From contig NZ_JACHLY010000001.1 of the NCBI RefSeq assembly GCF_014204715.1, forward strand, positions 3,122,501-3,186,500: a stretch of 64,000 bases of DNA, given 5' to 3'. Position 1 is the stretch's first letter. The number at the start of each line of letters is the position of its first letter. The notes under the pieces are model-generated. The model was not told the origin of the DNA and ran no database searches. It saw only the letters and a program-made list of their open reading frames with translations. The stretch comes from Streptomonospora salina (lineage in GTDB: Bacteria > Actinomycetota > Actinomycetes > Streptosporangiales > Streptosporangiaceae). This document shows, one piece after another, positions 56,030 through 64,000 of the stretch. The position numbers and the translations under genes are program-made.

Positions 56030-57021
56030 TCCTGTTCGAAGTAGATCTCGCGGGCCAGGAACGCGTGCCGCGAGTGATCGGTGAACACGCCGTCGACTCC
56101 GGCTGCGAAGAACGCGCCGTACTCGGCGGCGAAGCCGCCGAAGTCGCCGGGCTCGCCGCCGCTGCGCAGGTCCGCGGGAAGGAAGCGGTTCTCGCTGCGG
56201 AAGGTCCAGGGGTGCACGGCCAGGCCGGCCCCGTGGGCGTCCTCGACCAGCGGGGTGGGATCGCCCAGGTTGTCGTCCTCGTCGCGCGGGATCACCAGGG
56301 CCTTCGCCGGCCCGACGGCTTCGGCGAACTCCGCGACCCCGGCGAGGCCGTCGGGGGTCAGGTAGGGCTTCCAGTGGTCTTCGGTGCCCATCAGGAACAC
56401 GCGCGGCACCCCGGCGTCGACGAGCCTGCGCAGGCTCTCGCTTTCGAAGGACTGCAGGAACACCGGCAGTTCGGGTTCGGCCCCGGTCAGTCCGTTGTCC
56501 AGCAGGGCCGCCACCAGCGGCGGCTCCAGGTCCAGGCCGAGCCCGGTGTGGTAAGCGGGGTGCTTGGTCTCGGGGTAGACGCCGACGCGCCGCCCCAGCT
56601 CCCCGGTCATCCGCCGGGCCAGGTCGATGATCTCCTGCAGCGTGGGGATCGCGTAGGCGCCGTCGTGCGCGGCGTTGTCGGGGCGGACGTCGGGGATGCG
56701 CTCGGTGGCGCGCAGCGTCTTGATCTCGTCCAGCGTGAAGTCGTGGACGAACCAGCCGGTGTACTCGCGGCCGTCGATCGTGCGGGTGGTTCGCCGGTCC
56801 GCGAACTCGGGCCGGTCGGCCACGTCCGTCGTATCGCCGATCTCGGGCTCGTGCCGGGCCACCAGTACCCCGTCGGCCGTGGCGACCAGGTCGATCTCCA
56901 TGAAGTCGCCGCCGAACCGCGCCCCCAGCTCGTAGGAGGCCAGCGTGTGTTCGGGGCGGTGCCCCGAGGCGCCCCGGTGGGAGACGATCGTGAGTTCGGG
57001 CTCCTGCTTGTTTCTGCGCAC
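56026..57021 (-). CDS. Glycerophosphodiester phosphodiesterase
   Basis: 331 residues, TIM barrel GDPD family. The active-site residues are visible: His15-Arg16 (SHRG), Glu42 and Asp44 (MEIDL) and His57 (ARHEP), which bind the metal and phosphate. It cleaves glycerophosphodiesters to glycerol 3-phosphate and an alcohol. No signal peptide, so cytoplasmic. GTG at 57021 follows GGAAAG; the frame is open upstream to 57114. The last bases overlap the start of the kinase-like gene. Confidence 0.92.
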   Translation of the reverse strand: MRRNKQEPELTIVSHRGASGHRPEHTLASYELGARFGGDFMEIDLVATADGVLVARHEPEIGDTTDVADRPEFADRRTTRTIDGREYTGWFVHDFTLDEIKTLRATERIPDVRPDNAAHDGAYAIPTLQEIIDLARRMTGELGRRVGVYPETKHPAYHTGLGLDLEPPLVAALLDNGLTGAEPELPVFLQSFESESLRRLVDAGVPRVFLMGTEDHWKPYLTPDGLAGVAEFAEAVGPAKALVIPRDEDDNLGDPTPLVEDAHGAGLAVHPWTFRSENRFLPADLRSGGEPGDFGGFAAEYGAFFAAGVDGVFTDHSRHAFLAREIYFEQE

Positions 57022-57196
57022 AGCCGCTTTCCGTCCCTGGATGCCCGCATCGGCGCGGTGCACCCGCTCGCAAGTGATGGCCTGCCCGGACTGCGCGTCC
57101 GTGCAGGCCATCATGTGTACCGTTCCGCGCCCGGATGCGCGAACCCGGCCCGTCGCCGCCCGGCGGTCGGGGCCGGTGCGGGCCGGGGCGGGGCTG

Positions 57197-58369
<1,173 letters not shown>

Positions 58370-58487
58370 TTAGCGGTGTTTCCGCAGCGAGAGCGGCGGT
58401 CGGGGCGCGGCGGGCCGGCGGCCGCGGTCTGCTGCGCGGCCGTGGCCCTGGCCGGGTCGGGGCCGGCTCCCGGGTCAAAGGTCTGCC

Positions 58488-58544
58488 TTGCAAACCTCAC
58501 GGCGGCGGCCTAGGATCGGAGCCTGTTGAGTTTGCTGTGCAAAC
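58488..58544 (+). promoter_or_regulatory. Promoter and operator of the membrane protein/wHTH operon
   Basis: -35 TTGCAA (58488-58493), 17-base spacer, -10 TAGGAT (58511-58516). A perfect inverted repeat GTTTGC-TGT-GCAAAC (58530-58544) lies just after the predicted start point, and the same GCAAACC half-site overlaps the -35. The adjacent regulator at 59199 is the likely ligand-responsive repressor. Confidence 0.72.
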
Positions 58545-58560
58545 CTTTAGTGGAGGGCCG

Positions 58561-59202
58561 ATGGCTTCCGACCCCGGATCGGCACGCATGCAGCAGGCGG
58601 TCGCCGTGGCCGCCAACTTCAATTCGCTGCGCGGCCTGATCCTGCTGCCCATGGGCGGAGCCCTGATCGTCGCGGGCACGCTGAATCTGGCCGGCTTCTC
58701 GCTGGTGACCTTGCCCTTCCTGGCCCTGGCACTGGTCGCCCAGGTGCCGATCACCCGCTACTACCAGCGGAACTTCGGCCGGGTGCGCAGCGATGACATG
58801 GCCGCTAAGACCCTGGCGGTCATCGCGGCTCTGGCGGTGTTCACCGCCGTGGGCATCGCCCTGAAGTACACGCAGGCGCTCGACGGGCAGAATGCGGTGT
58901 GGCTGACTGGCCTGCAGGCGGCGGCCACGATGTCGGTGATGAGCTGGATCCCCTCGGCGGTGCGGGGCCGCTGGCGGGACCTGCGCCTGATCCGCCATTG
59001 GTGCGCGATCTGTGCGGTTCTGGCCGCGTGCGCTCTCGTGCCCGTAGGACTGTGGACCGGCGGGGACCATCCCCTGAACCGGTCCGACCTCGCCACGGCC
59101 AGCCTCTCGTGGGTCTTCGGCGCGGCATTCCTGGTGGGCGGTGTGCTGGACCACCGCTCCCTGGCGCGCACCATGCGCGGCGTCCGGGAGGCGCGACGAT
59201 GA
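58561..59202 (+). CDS. Multi-pass membrane protein
   Basis: 213 residues with about six hydrophobic segments (near 32-50, 54-72, 88-105, 115-132, 150-167, 180-197) and short basic loops (ITRYYQRNFGRVRSDD). No transport or enzyme motif is recognised. ATG at 58561 has GGAGG at a good distance. It overlaps the regulator gene by ATGA (59199-59202), so the two are co-translated. Confidence 0.82.
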   Translation: MASDPGSARMQQAVAVAANFNSLRGLILLPMGGALIVAGTLNLAGFSLVTLPFLALALVAQVPITRYYQRNFGRVRSDDMAAKTLAVIAALAVFTAVGIALKYTQALDGQNAVWLTGLQAAATMSVMSWIPSAVRGRWRDLRLIRHWCAICAVLAACALVPVGLWTGGDHPLNRSDLATASLSWVFGAAFLVGGVLDHRSLARTMRGVREARR

Positions 59203-59552
59203 CCGGTTCCGACGCCTACGAGGCCGCCGGCGGCCTCGACCGGGTCATCCACGAGCCGGCGCGCCTGCTGCTCACCACCGCGCTGCACTCGGTCGACGGG
59301 TCCGACTTCGTATTCCTGCAGAACCTGTCCGGGCTGACCAAGGGCAACCTGTCCAGCCACCTGGCAAAGTTGGAGCAGGCCGGCTACATCGCGGTCACCA
59401 AGACCGGAGCGGGCCGGCGCGCGCGCACCTGGGTCGAACTCACCGGCACCGGCCGCGCCGCCGTCACCGAGCACTGGAAGCACCTGGACCGCCTGCGCGC
59501 GCTCGCCGACGTGCCGCACGAGTCGGCCGACCGCTCCGGAACCGGACCGTGA
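59199..59552 (+). CDS. Winged-helix transcriptional regulator (HTH_34/MarR-like)
   Basis: 117 residues. The winged helix reads FLQNLSGLTKGNLSSHLAKLEQAGYIAVTKT (about 40-70) with a basic wing (GAGRRARTWVELTGTG), typical of the short one-domain regulators coupled to a membrane protein. ATG overlaps the stop of that gene. It probably binds the GTTTGC/GCAAAC repeat in the shared promoter. Confidence 0.9.
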   Translation: MTGSDAYEAAGGLDRVIHEPARLLLTTALHSVDGSDFVFLQNLSGLTKGNLSSHLAKLEQAGYIAVTKTGAGRRARTWVELTGTGRAAVTEHWKHLDRLRALADVPHESADRSGTGP

Positions 59553-59592
59553 GCGGTGCCCGCACCCGCCGGCGCCCGCCCGGCGCGTCCGT

Positions 59593-60699
59593 CTACACGC
59601 CCTGCTCCAGCGCCTCCCGGGCACCCGGGACGTCGCCGATGCTGCGGGAGGCCGGGCCGGTGTACCGGGCGCTGGGGCGCACCAGGCGGCCGGTGCGCTT
59701 CTGCTCCAGGATGTGGGCCGCCCACCCGGCGGTGCGGGCGCAGGTGAACATCGACGTGAACATCTCGGTGGGGACGTCGGCGAAATCCAGCACGACCGCG
59801 GCCCAGTACTCGACGTTGGTCGCCAGCACCCGGTCGGGCTTGCGGGCGTGCAGTTCCTCCAGCGCGGCGTTCTCCAACGCCGCGGCGACTTCGTAGCGCG
59901 GCGCGTCCAGCTCCTGGGCGGTGCGGCGCAGCACCCGGGCGCGCGGGTCCTCGGCTCGGTAGACGCGGTGCCCGAAGCCCATCAGGCGCTCGCCCCGGTC
60001 CAGCGCGCGCGCGACGTAGGTCCGGGCGTCCCCGATGCGCTCGGTCTCGTCGAGCATGTGCAGCACGCGCGCCGGGGCGCCGCCGTGCAGCGGTCCGGAC
60101 ATGGCCCCCACGGCGCCCGAAAGGGCGGCGGCGACGTCGGCGCCGGTGGAGGCGATGACGCGTGCGGTGAAAGTCGAGGCGTTCATGCCGTGCTCGGCGG
60201 CCGACGTCCAGTAGGCGTCCACGGCCTTGACGTGGCGCGGGTCCGGATCGCCGCGCAGCTGGATCATGAAGCGCTCGACGACGGAGGCGCCCTCTTCGAT
60301 GCGGGCGCGGGGCACCTCGGGCAGCTCGCCGCGCGCCGACTGGGCGGTGAGCGACAGTGCGGCCGAAGCGGCCCGGGCGGCGTCGTCGCGGGCCTGGTCG
60401 TCGCCGATGTCCAGCAGCGGCCGGAATCCCCACAGCGGCGCCAGCGAGGCCAGTGAACTCTGCACGTCGACACGGATGTCGCCGCTGCGTACGACCTTGG
60501 CCACCGGTTCGGCGAACGGGAGTCCGGGGGAGAAGCTGTCGTCGACCAGCAGTCCCCAGACGCGCCCGAAGGCCGTCTGGCCCACCAGGTTCTCGATGTC
60601 GACACCGCGGTAGCGGAGGGCGCCGCCCTCCTTGTCGGGTTCGGCGATCGCGGTCTCGAACGCCAGGACTCCTTCGAGCCCGGGTTTGAAGTCCGACAT
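59593..60699 (-). CDS. Citrate synthase 2 (citrate/2-methylcitrate synthase family)
   Basis: 368 residues, the short Gram-positive type. Catalytic residues lie in GPLHGGAPA (first His), MGFGHRVYR (second His) and the ADVPTEMF segment near the last Asp. It condenses acetyl-CoA (or propionyl-CoA) with oxaloacetate. ATG at 60699 follows GGAGGAAACC. It is divergent from pdxH, a conserved actinomycete arrangement. Citrate versus methylcitrate activity cannot be decided here. Confidence 0.93.
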   Translation of the reverse strand: MSDFKPGLEGVLAFETAIAEPDKEGGALRYRGVDIENLVGQTAFGRVWGLLVDDSFSPGLPFAEPVAKVVRSGDIRVDVQSSLASLAPLWGFRPLLDIGDDQARDDAARAASAALSLTAQSARGELPEVPRARIEEGASVVERFMIQLRGDPDPRHVKAVDAYWTSAAEHGMNASTFTARVIASTGADVAAALSGAVGAMSGPLHGGAPARVLHMLDETERIGDARTYVARALDRGERLMGFGHRVYRAEDPRARVLRRTAQELDAPRYEVAAALENAALEELHARKPDRVLATNVEYWAAVVLDFADVPTEMFTSMFTCARTAGWAAHILEQKRTGRLVRPSARYTGPASRSIGDVPGAREALEQGV

Positions 60700-60845
60700 A
60701 CCGGTTTCCTCCGTATTGTCGCGATCCCCTGCGCCCGCACGCGGGCGGGGCCGTCGGGTCGGATACCGGTGGCACGCGCGGTGTCACCGGCCGGGCGGTT
60801 GTACCGCTGGCGCCTACCCCGCGGGGCGTGTGAGGATGCTCCACT

Positions 60846-61511
60846 GTGGACGACAGCGATCCGGCGGAACTGCGGCAGCCCTACGGGGGTCAGCCGCTGC
60901 GCAGGGCCGAATTGGCCCCCCACCCCATGGACCAGTTTCACACATGGTTCACACAGGCGCACAGGTCGGGGGTCAGCGAACCCAACGCCATGGTCGTGGC
61001 CACGGTCGAGCCGAACGGCGCCCCCCGGGCACGAACCGTCCTGCTCAAGGGATACGACCGTTCCGGCCTGCGGTTCTTCACCAACTACGGCTCCCGCAAA
61101 GGCCGGGCGCTGTCGGCGGAGCCGCGGATCGCTTCGGTGTTCCCCTGGCACGCGATCCGCCGCCAGGTCCAGGTTTCGGGCCGCGCCGAACCGCTCACCG
61201 ACGCCGAGAACGACGCCTACTTCCGTTCCCGTCCGCGGGGTTCGCAGATCGGCGCATGGGCCAGCGAGCACCAGTCGGCCCGAGTGGCCGGCCGCGCCGA
61301 CCTGGAAGCGCATTACGCCGACTTCGCCGGCATGTGGCCGGACGGCGAGGAGATCCCGCGGCCCGCCTACTGGGGCGGCTACCGCATCCGGGTCGAGGAG
61401 GTCGAGTTCTGGCAGGGCCGCGCCGACCGCATGCACGACCGGTTCCGCTATCTGCTCGCTTCCGGGGAGCCGGCCGAGGGCGTTTGGGAGCTGGACCGGC
61501 TGTCGCCGTAA
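60846..61511 (+). CDS. pdxH: Pyridoxamine 5'-phosphate oxidase
   Basis: 221 residues, split-barrel FMN enzyme that makes pyridoxal 5'-phosphate. RTVLLKGYDRSGLRFFTNYGSRKG (FMN phosphate), RPRGSQIGAWASEHQS and the C-terminal WELDRLSP-type ending with RIxxEExEFWQG are typical. GTG at 60846 lies 8 bases after GAGGAT and is otherwise without a ribosome-binding site. PLP from this step serves SerC and threonine synthase in the same window. Confidence 0.94.
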   Translation: MDDSDPAELRQPYGGQPLRRAELAPHPMDQFHTWFTQAHRSGVSEPNAMVVATVEPNGAPRARTVLLKGYDRSGLRFFTNYGSRKGRALSAEPRIASVFPWHAIRRQVQVSGRAEPLTDAENDAYFRSRPRGSQIGAWASEHQSARVAGRADLEAHYADFAGMWPDGEEIPRPAYWGGYRIRVEEVEFWQGRADRMHDRFRYLLASGEPAEGVWELDRLSP

Positions 61512-61826
61512 GCTGAACCGGCCAACGCGGACCGGCGCGGGTTTCCCCGAGGGAGCCCGCGGGCGCGGAGGCACGGGTCGCCGAATCCGCAGCAGCGGTG
61601 CTTCGGCCGCCGCGGGGCTGTGGTGTTCGGCACATTGCGGCGAAGTGGGTTGTCCGTCGCCGGGGTATGATGATGGGCAATCGGTGGCCGCTTCCGCGGC
61701 CAGGGCGCAGCGGTCGGTTCCTCGTCCGGGCAGGGTTCCTGGAGGGCGACCGGAATCCCGTGCGGCCGGTCTGTGTTGAGAGTCTGCCGTCGTCGACTCT
61801 CGACGGCCCATGAGGGGAGGGGAGCC
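61512..61826. other. Intergenic leader of ideR with -10
   Basis: About 315 bases. TATGAT at 61666-61671 is a strong -10 candidate for the regulator downstream, with a leader of about 150 bases; a good -35 at 17 bases is lacking. No gene seen. Confidence 0.5.
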
Positions 61827-62537
61827 TTGACCGCACACGGGCTTATCGACACAACGGAGATGTACCTCCGCACGATTTTCGAGCTGGAGGAGGAAGGCAT
61901 CGTGCCCCTGCGGGCGCGCATCGCCGAGCGCCTCCAGCAGAGCGGTCCCACGGTCAGCCAGACCGTCGCACGCATGGAGCGCGACGGGTTGCTGCGCGTC
62001 GAGAACGACCGCCATCTCGCGATGACCGACGAGGGGAACCGGTTGGCCACCCTCGTCATGCGCAAGCACCGCCTGGCCGAGCGCCTGCTCGTCGACGTCA
62101 TCGGCCTGCCTTGGGAGGACGTGCACGTCGAGGCCTGCCGGTGGGAGCACGTCATCTCCGAAGCGGTCGAGGAGCGCCTGGTGCGGCTGCTCAACGCGCC
62201 TTCGGTATGCCCGCACGGAAACCCCATCCCCGCCCTGGAGGAGCTGGGCCTGGCCGACTACGCCCCCGAGCCCTTCTCCGGCGAGTCGATCGTGCCGATG
62301 CTCGACGTCGCCAACGGGACCGAGAGCAGGGTGAAGGTGCGGCGCATCAGCGAGCAGCTGCAGAGTGATCCCGAGATCATGCTCGATCTCAAACGTGCCG
62401 GGGTACAACCCGAGCAGGAAGTCTTCCTCGTCGAGACGGACAACGGCGTACAGGTGATTGGTGGTAGCGGCAAGGATGGCGAGCCCAGCGAACTGTCCCG
62501 GCAGATCGCCAGCCACGTATTCGTCACCAAACCCTGA
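61827..62537 (+). CDS. ideR: Iron-dependent repressor (DtxR/IdeR family)
   Basis: 236 residues. The N-terminal HTH has ARIAERLQQSGPTVSQTVARMERDGLL, identical in pattern to IdeR/DtxR. Metal ligands fit both sites: Met12, Cys104, Glu107, His108 (primary) and His81, Glu85, His100 (ancillary); the C-terminal SH3-like domain follows (about 150-236). It represses siderophore and iron-uptake genes when Fe(II) is present. TTG at 61827 is the start because GAGGGGAGGGGAG lies just before it and homologues begin at the next residues. Confidence 0.93.
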   Translation: MTAHGLIDTTEMYLRTIFELEEEGIVPLRARIAERLQQSGPTVSQTVARMERDGLLRVENDRHLAMTDEGNRLATLVMRKHRLAERLLVDVIGLPWEDVHVEACRWEHVISEAVEERLVRLLNAPSVCPHGNPIPALEELGLADYAPEPFSGESIVPMLDVANGTESRVKVRRISEQLQSDPEIMLDLKRAGVQPEQEVFLVETDNGVQVIGGSGKDGEPSELSRQIASHVFVTKP

Positions 62538-62618
62538 GCATACCCTCCGCTTCCCGCGCACCCGCGGGCACAGGGGCCGAAATGTCACGTCGCACTGCAG
62601 ATACCGTGGCAGTGGGGC

Positions 62619-62624
62619 TATGCT
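62619..62624 (+). promoter_or_regulatory. Leaderless -10 element of the small ORF
   Basis: TATGCT ends 6 bases before the ATG at 62631. Confidence 0.5.
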
Positions 62625-62630
62625 CGGCTC

Positions 62631-62738
62631 ATGGCGCGCGGTCAGCGGCGCGATCGCAGCGACCGCGCCCGGACAGAGCGGACCGTACGGCGCGGCATCG
62701 TGACCGCGACCGGCGAGGTCGAGGTGGCGGCTGAATGA
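62631..62738 (+). CDS. Small basic leader ORF coupled to the SpoIIE phosphatase
   Basis: 35 residues, strongly basic in the first half (MARGQRRDRSDRARTERTVRRG) and then GIVTATGEVEVAAE. ATG 62631 sits 6 bases after TATGCT, so it looks leaderless. Its TGA (62736-62738) overlaps the ATG of the next gene (62735), ATGA, so ribosomes could pass directly to the phosphatase. Not in any family I know. Confidence 0.6.
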   Translation: MARGQRRDRSDRARTERTVRRGIVTATGEVEVAAE

Positions 62739-64000
62739 ACCGACGGGGGGAAGCCTTCTACGACGACGACGCCCTCACCGGGGACGCGGTCTTCGAGCAG
62801 GCGCAGATCGCCGTCCTCGTGTCCGACCGCGCCAGTCGTCTGCGTTACATCAACCCCTTCGCGCGCGAGCTGTTCGGTCTCGTCGACGACACCGACCCGC
62901 GCTGCGTCACACTCGCGGACCTGGGTATCCAGGAGACCGACCTCGAGCGCGCCAACCAGCTCTCCCGCCGCGCGCTGCAGGGCGACACCTGGGACGGCAC
63001 CTTCGCCGTCAAGCGCCCCGACGCCGGGTGGCTGCACGTGCGCGTCAACGCCGTTCCGATGAAGGACGCCTCCGGCGCGGTCCGGGGATTCACGGTCTTC
63101 GCCGGCGAAGCGCTGCGCAGCGGCCGCGTCGAGGACCTCTACGGCATCCTGGAGCGGGTCGGCAGCCGCCTGGCCGGCTCATTGGAGTTCGACTCCACGA
63201 TGAAAGCCGTCGCCGAGATCCTCGTTCCGCAGTTCGCCGACCACTGCTTCATCGACCTCTTCGACCACGACCGGCTCGTCCGCCGCATCTCCGTGCACGC
63301 CGAGGGGTGGACGCCGCCGCCGGGCACCTGGTTCGACGTCGGCGACGAGATCAGCTACCCCGACCGCCACTTCGTCTACACCGCGATGCGGCGCATGGAG
63401 ACCGTACTGGTCGGCGACTACGCCGGAGCCGCCGGCCACGACGACCGGCGTTCGGCCCGCGTGGCCGAGCAGGTGGGGGTGACCTCGGCGATCGCGGCGC
63501 CGCTGCGGGCCCGCGGCGAACTCCTGGGCGTGCTCACGCTCGCGCTGTCGCGGCTGTCCCCGCGCCAGAAGACCCGTTACGGCGCCTTCGACCGCGACCT
63601 CGTGGGCGCGCTGTCCTCGCGGGTGGCCCTGGCCATCGACAACGCGCGCCTCTTCGAGGAGGAGCGCAGCACCGCGCTGGCGTTCCAGCACAGCCTCCTG
63701 CCCCGCACGTTCCCGCCGTTCGACGGGTTGTCCATCGCCCATCGCTACGTGCCGGCCAAGCCGCTGGAAGCGCACGGGCACGGTATCCAGACCCAGGTCG
63801 GGGGCGACTTCTACGACGTCATCCCGCTCTCGGCCGGGCGCGTGGGCATCGTCATCGGCGATGTCGAAGGCCGCGGACCGCATGCCGCGGCGGTCATGGG
63901 CCAGCTCCGCGCCGCGCTGCGCGCTTTCGCCCAGGCCGACCGCGAACCGGCCGACATCCTGCGCGAACTGGACGAATGGGTGCGTCGGCTGGGCCGCCCC
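62735..64000 (+). CDS. PAS-GAF-SpoIIE protein serine phosphatase (3' end outside window)
   Basis: At least 422 residues; the end is cut by the window. A PAS domain (about 20-125, VSDRASRLRYINPFARELFGL), a GAF domain (about 150-310) and an RsbU/SpoIIE PP2C domain (from about 320: VGGDFYDV 355-362, IGDVEGRGPHAA 374-385 with the metal aspartates) are visible. Such enzymes dephosphorylate anti-anti-sigma factors in response to a sensed ligand or stress. ATG at 62735 overlaps the stop of the small upstream ORF. No anti-sigma partner is in view. Confidence 0.9.
   Translation, partial: MNRRGEAFYDDDALTGDAVFEQAQIAVLVSDRASRLRYINPFARELFGLVDDTDPRCVTLADLGIQETDLERANQLSRRALQGDTWDGTFAVKRPDAGWLHVRVNAVPMKDASGAVRGFTVFAGEALRSGRVEDLYGILERVGSRLAGSLEFDSTMKAVAEILVPQFADHCFIDLFDHDRLVRRISVHAEGWTPPPGTWFDVGDEISYPDRHFVYTAMRRMETVLVGDYAGAAGHDDRRSARVAEQVGVTSAIAAPLRARGELLGVLTLALSRLSPRQKTRYGAFDRDLVGALSSRVALAIDNARLFEEERSTALAFQHSLLPRTFPPFDGLSIAHRYVPAKPLEAHGHGIQTQVGGDFYDVIPLSAGRVGIVIGDVEGRGPHAAAVMGQLRAALRAFAQADREPADILRELDEWVRRLGRP

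Overview
The window is a very GC-rich chromosomal segment from a filamentous actinomycete. Four things point there: the codon usage, many GTG/TTG starts and leaderless promoters, a geosmin synthase, and a gene order that matches Streptomyces-type genomes (phoU/phoR-phoP, carD-ispF-cysS-rlmB, thrC-cysO-groEL2, CSD-DUF3027). A Nocardiopsaceae-like genus is my best guess, not proven. Most genes are core chromosome. The only clear mobile element is one 1.49 kb IS4-family insertion.

Layout. 1-2003: a phosphate two-component system (start of the response regulator, and its kinase) divergent from phoU, with four 11-bp PHO-box repeats between them. 2413-8852: carD, ispF, a large disordered membrane protein, cysS, rlmB and tRNA-Thr; ispD, usually found here, is absent. 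9146-16316: DUF574 methyltransferase, geosmin synthase, ADP-ribosylglycohydrolase, serine hydrolase and an NTF2-like protein. 16570-22811: CPBP protease, then a split trehalose locus (otsB ... otsA) that encloses DUF3263, a secreted subtilisin-fold protein with no catalytic residue left, and GrpB. 23084-26896: SAM-I riboswitch, threonine synthase, CysO sulfur carrier, two CIRCE operators and GroEL.

27224-33502: mycothiol-dependent-type enzyme, the IS element, LysR divergent from DoxX, Nudix, and an R2-like ligand-binding oxidase with all cofactor residues. 33522-39486: XPB-type DNA helicase and its helicase-associated partner, with two small proline-rich membrane proteins between them, then a small secreted protein. 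39758-49556: HAAS-like membrane protein, a candidate non-coding RNA ending in a strong terminator, cold-shock protein, DUF3027, a large sacsin-like ATPase, an N-methyltransferase, DUF2530 and an NCS2 purine permease. 49754-54745: MarR regulator with MFS exporter, ThpR, a 32-aa membrane peptide, a BKACE enzyme and a surface-anchored propeller protein. 54842-54910 holds a cluster of DnaA-box-like sequences. 55079-64000: antibiotic-kinase-like protein coupled to a phosphodiesterase, serC, an autoregulated membrane-protein/wHTH operon, citrate synthase divergent from pdxH, an IdeR/DtxR regulator, and a small leaderless ORF coupled to a PAS-GAF-SpoIIE phosphatase cut by the window end.

The items I rate most worth following are the fully degenerate subtilase (19221-20456), the IS transposase with a CCC-TGA +1 shift site (29444-29449), the SAM riboswitch whose P1 helix abuts the thrC ribosome-binding site, and the DnaA-box cluster. 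I did not find a clear multi-gene system of an unknown kind; the nearest candidates are the XPB/helicase-associated/dispanin-like block and the CSD-DUF3027-sacsin-like block.
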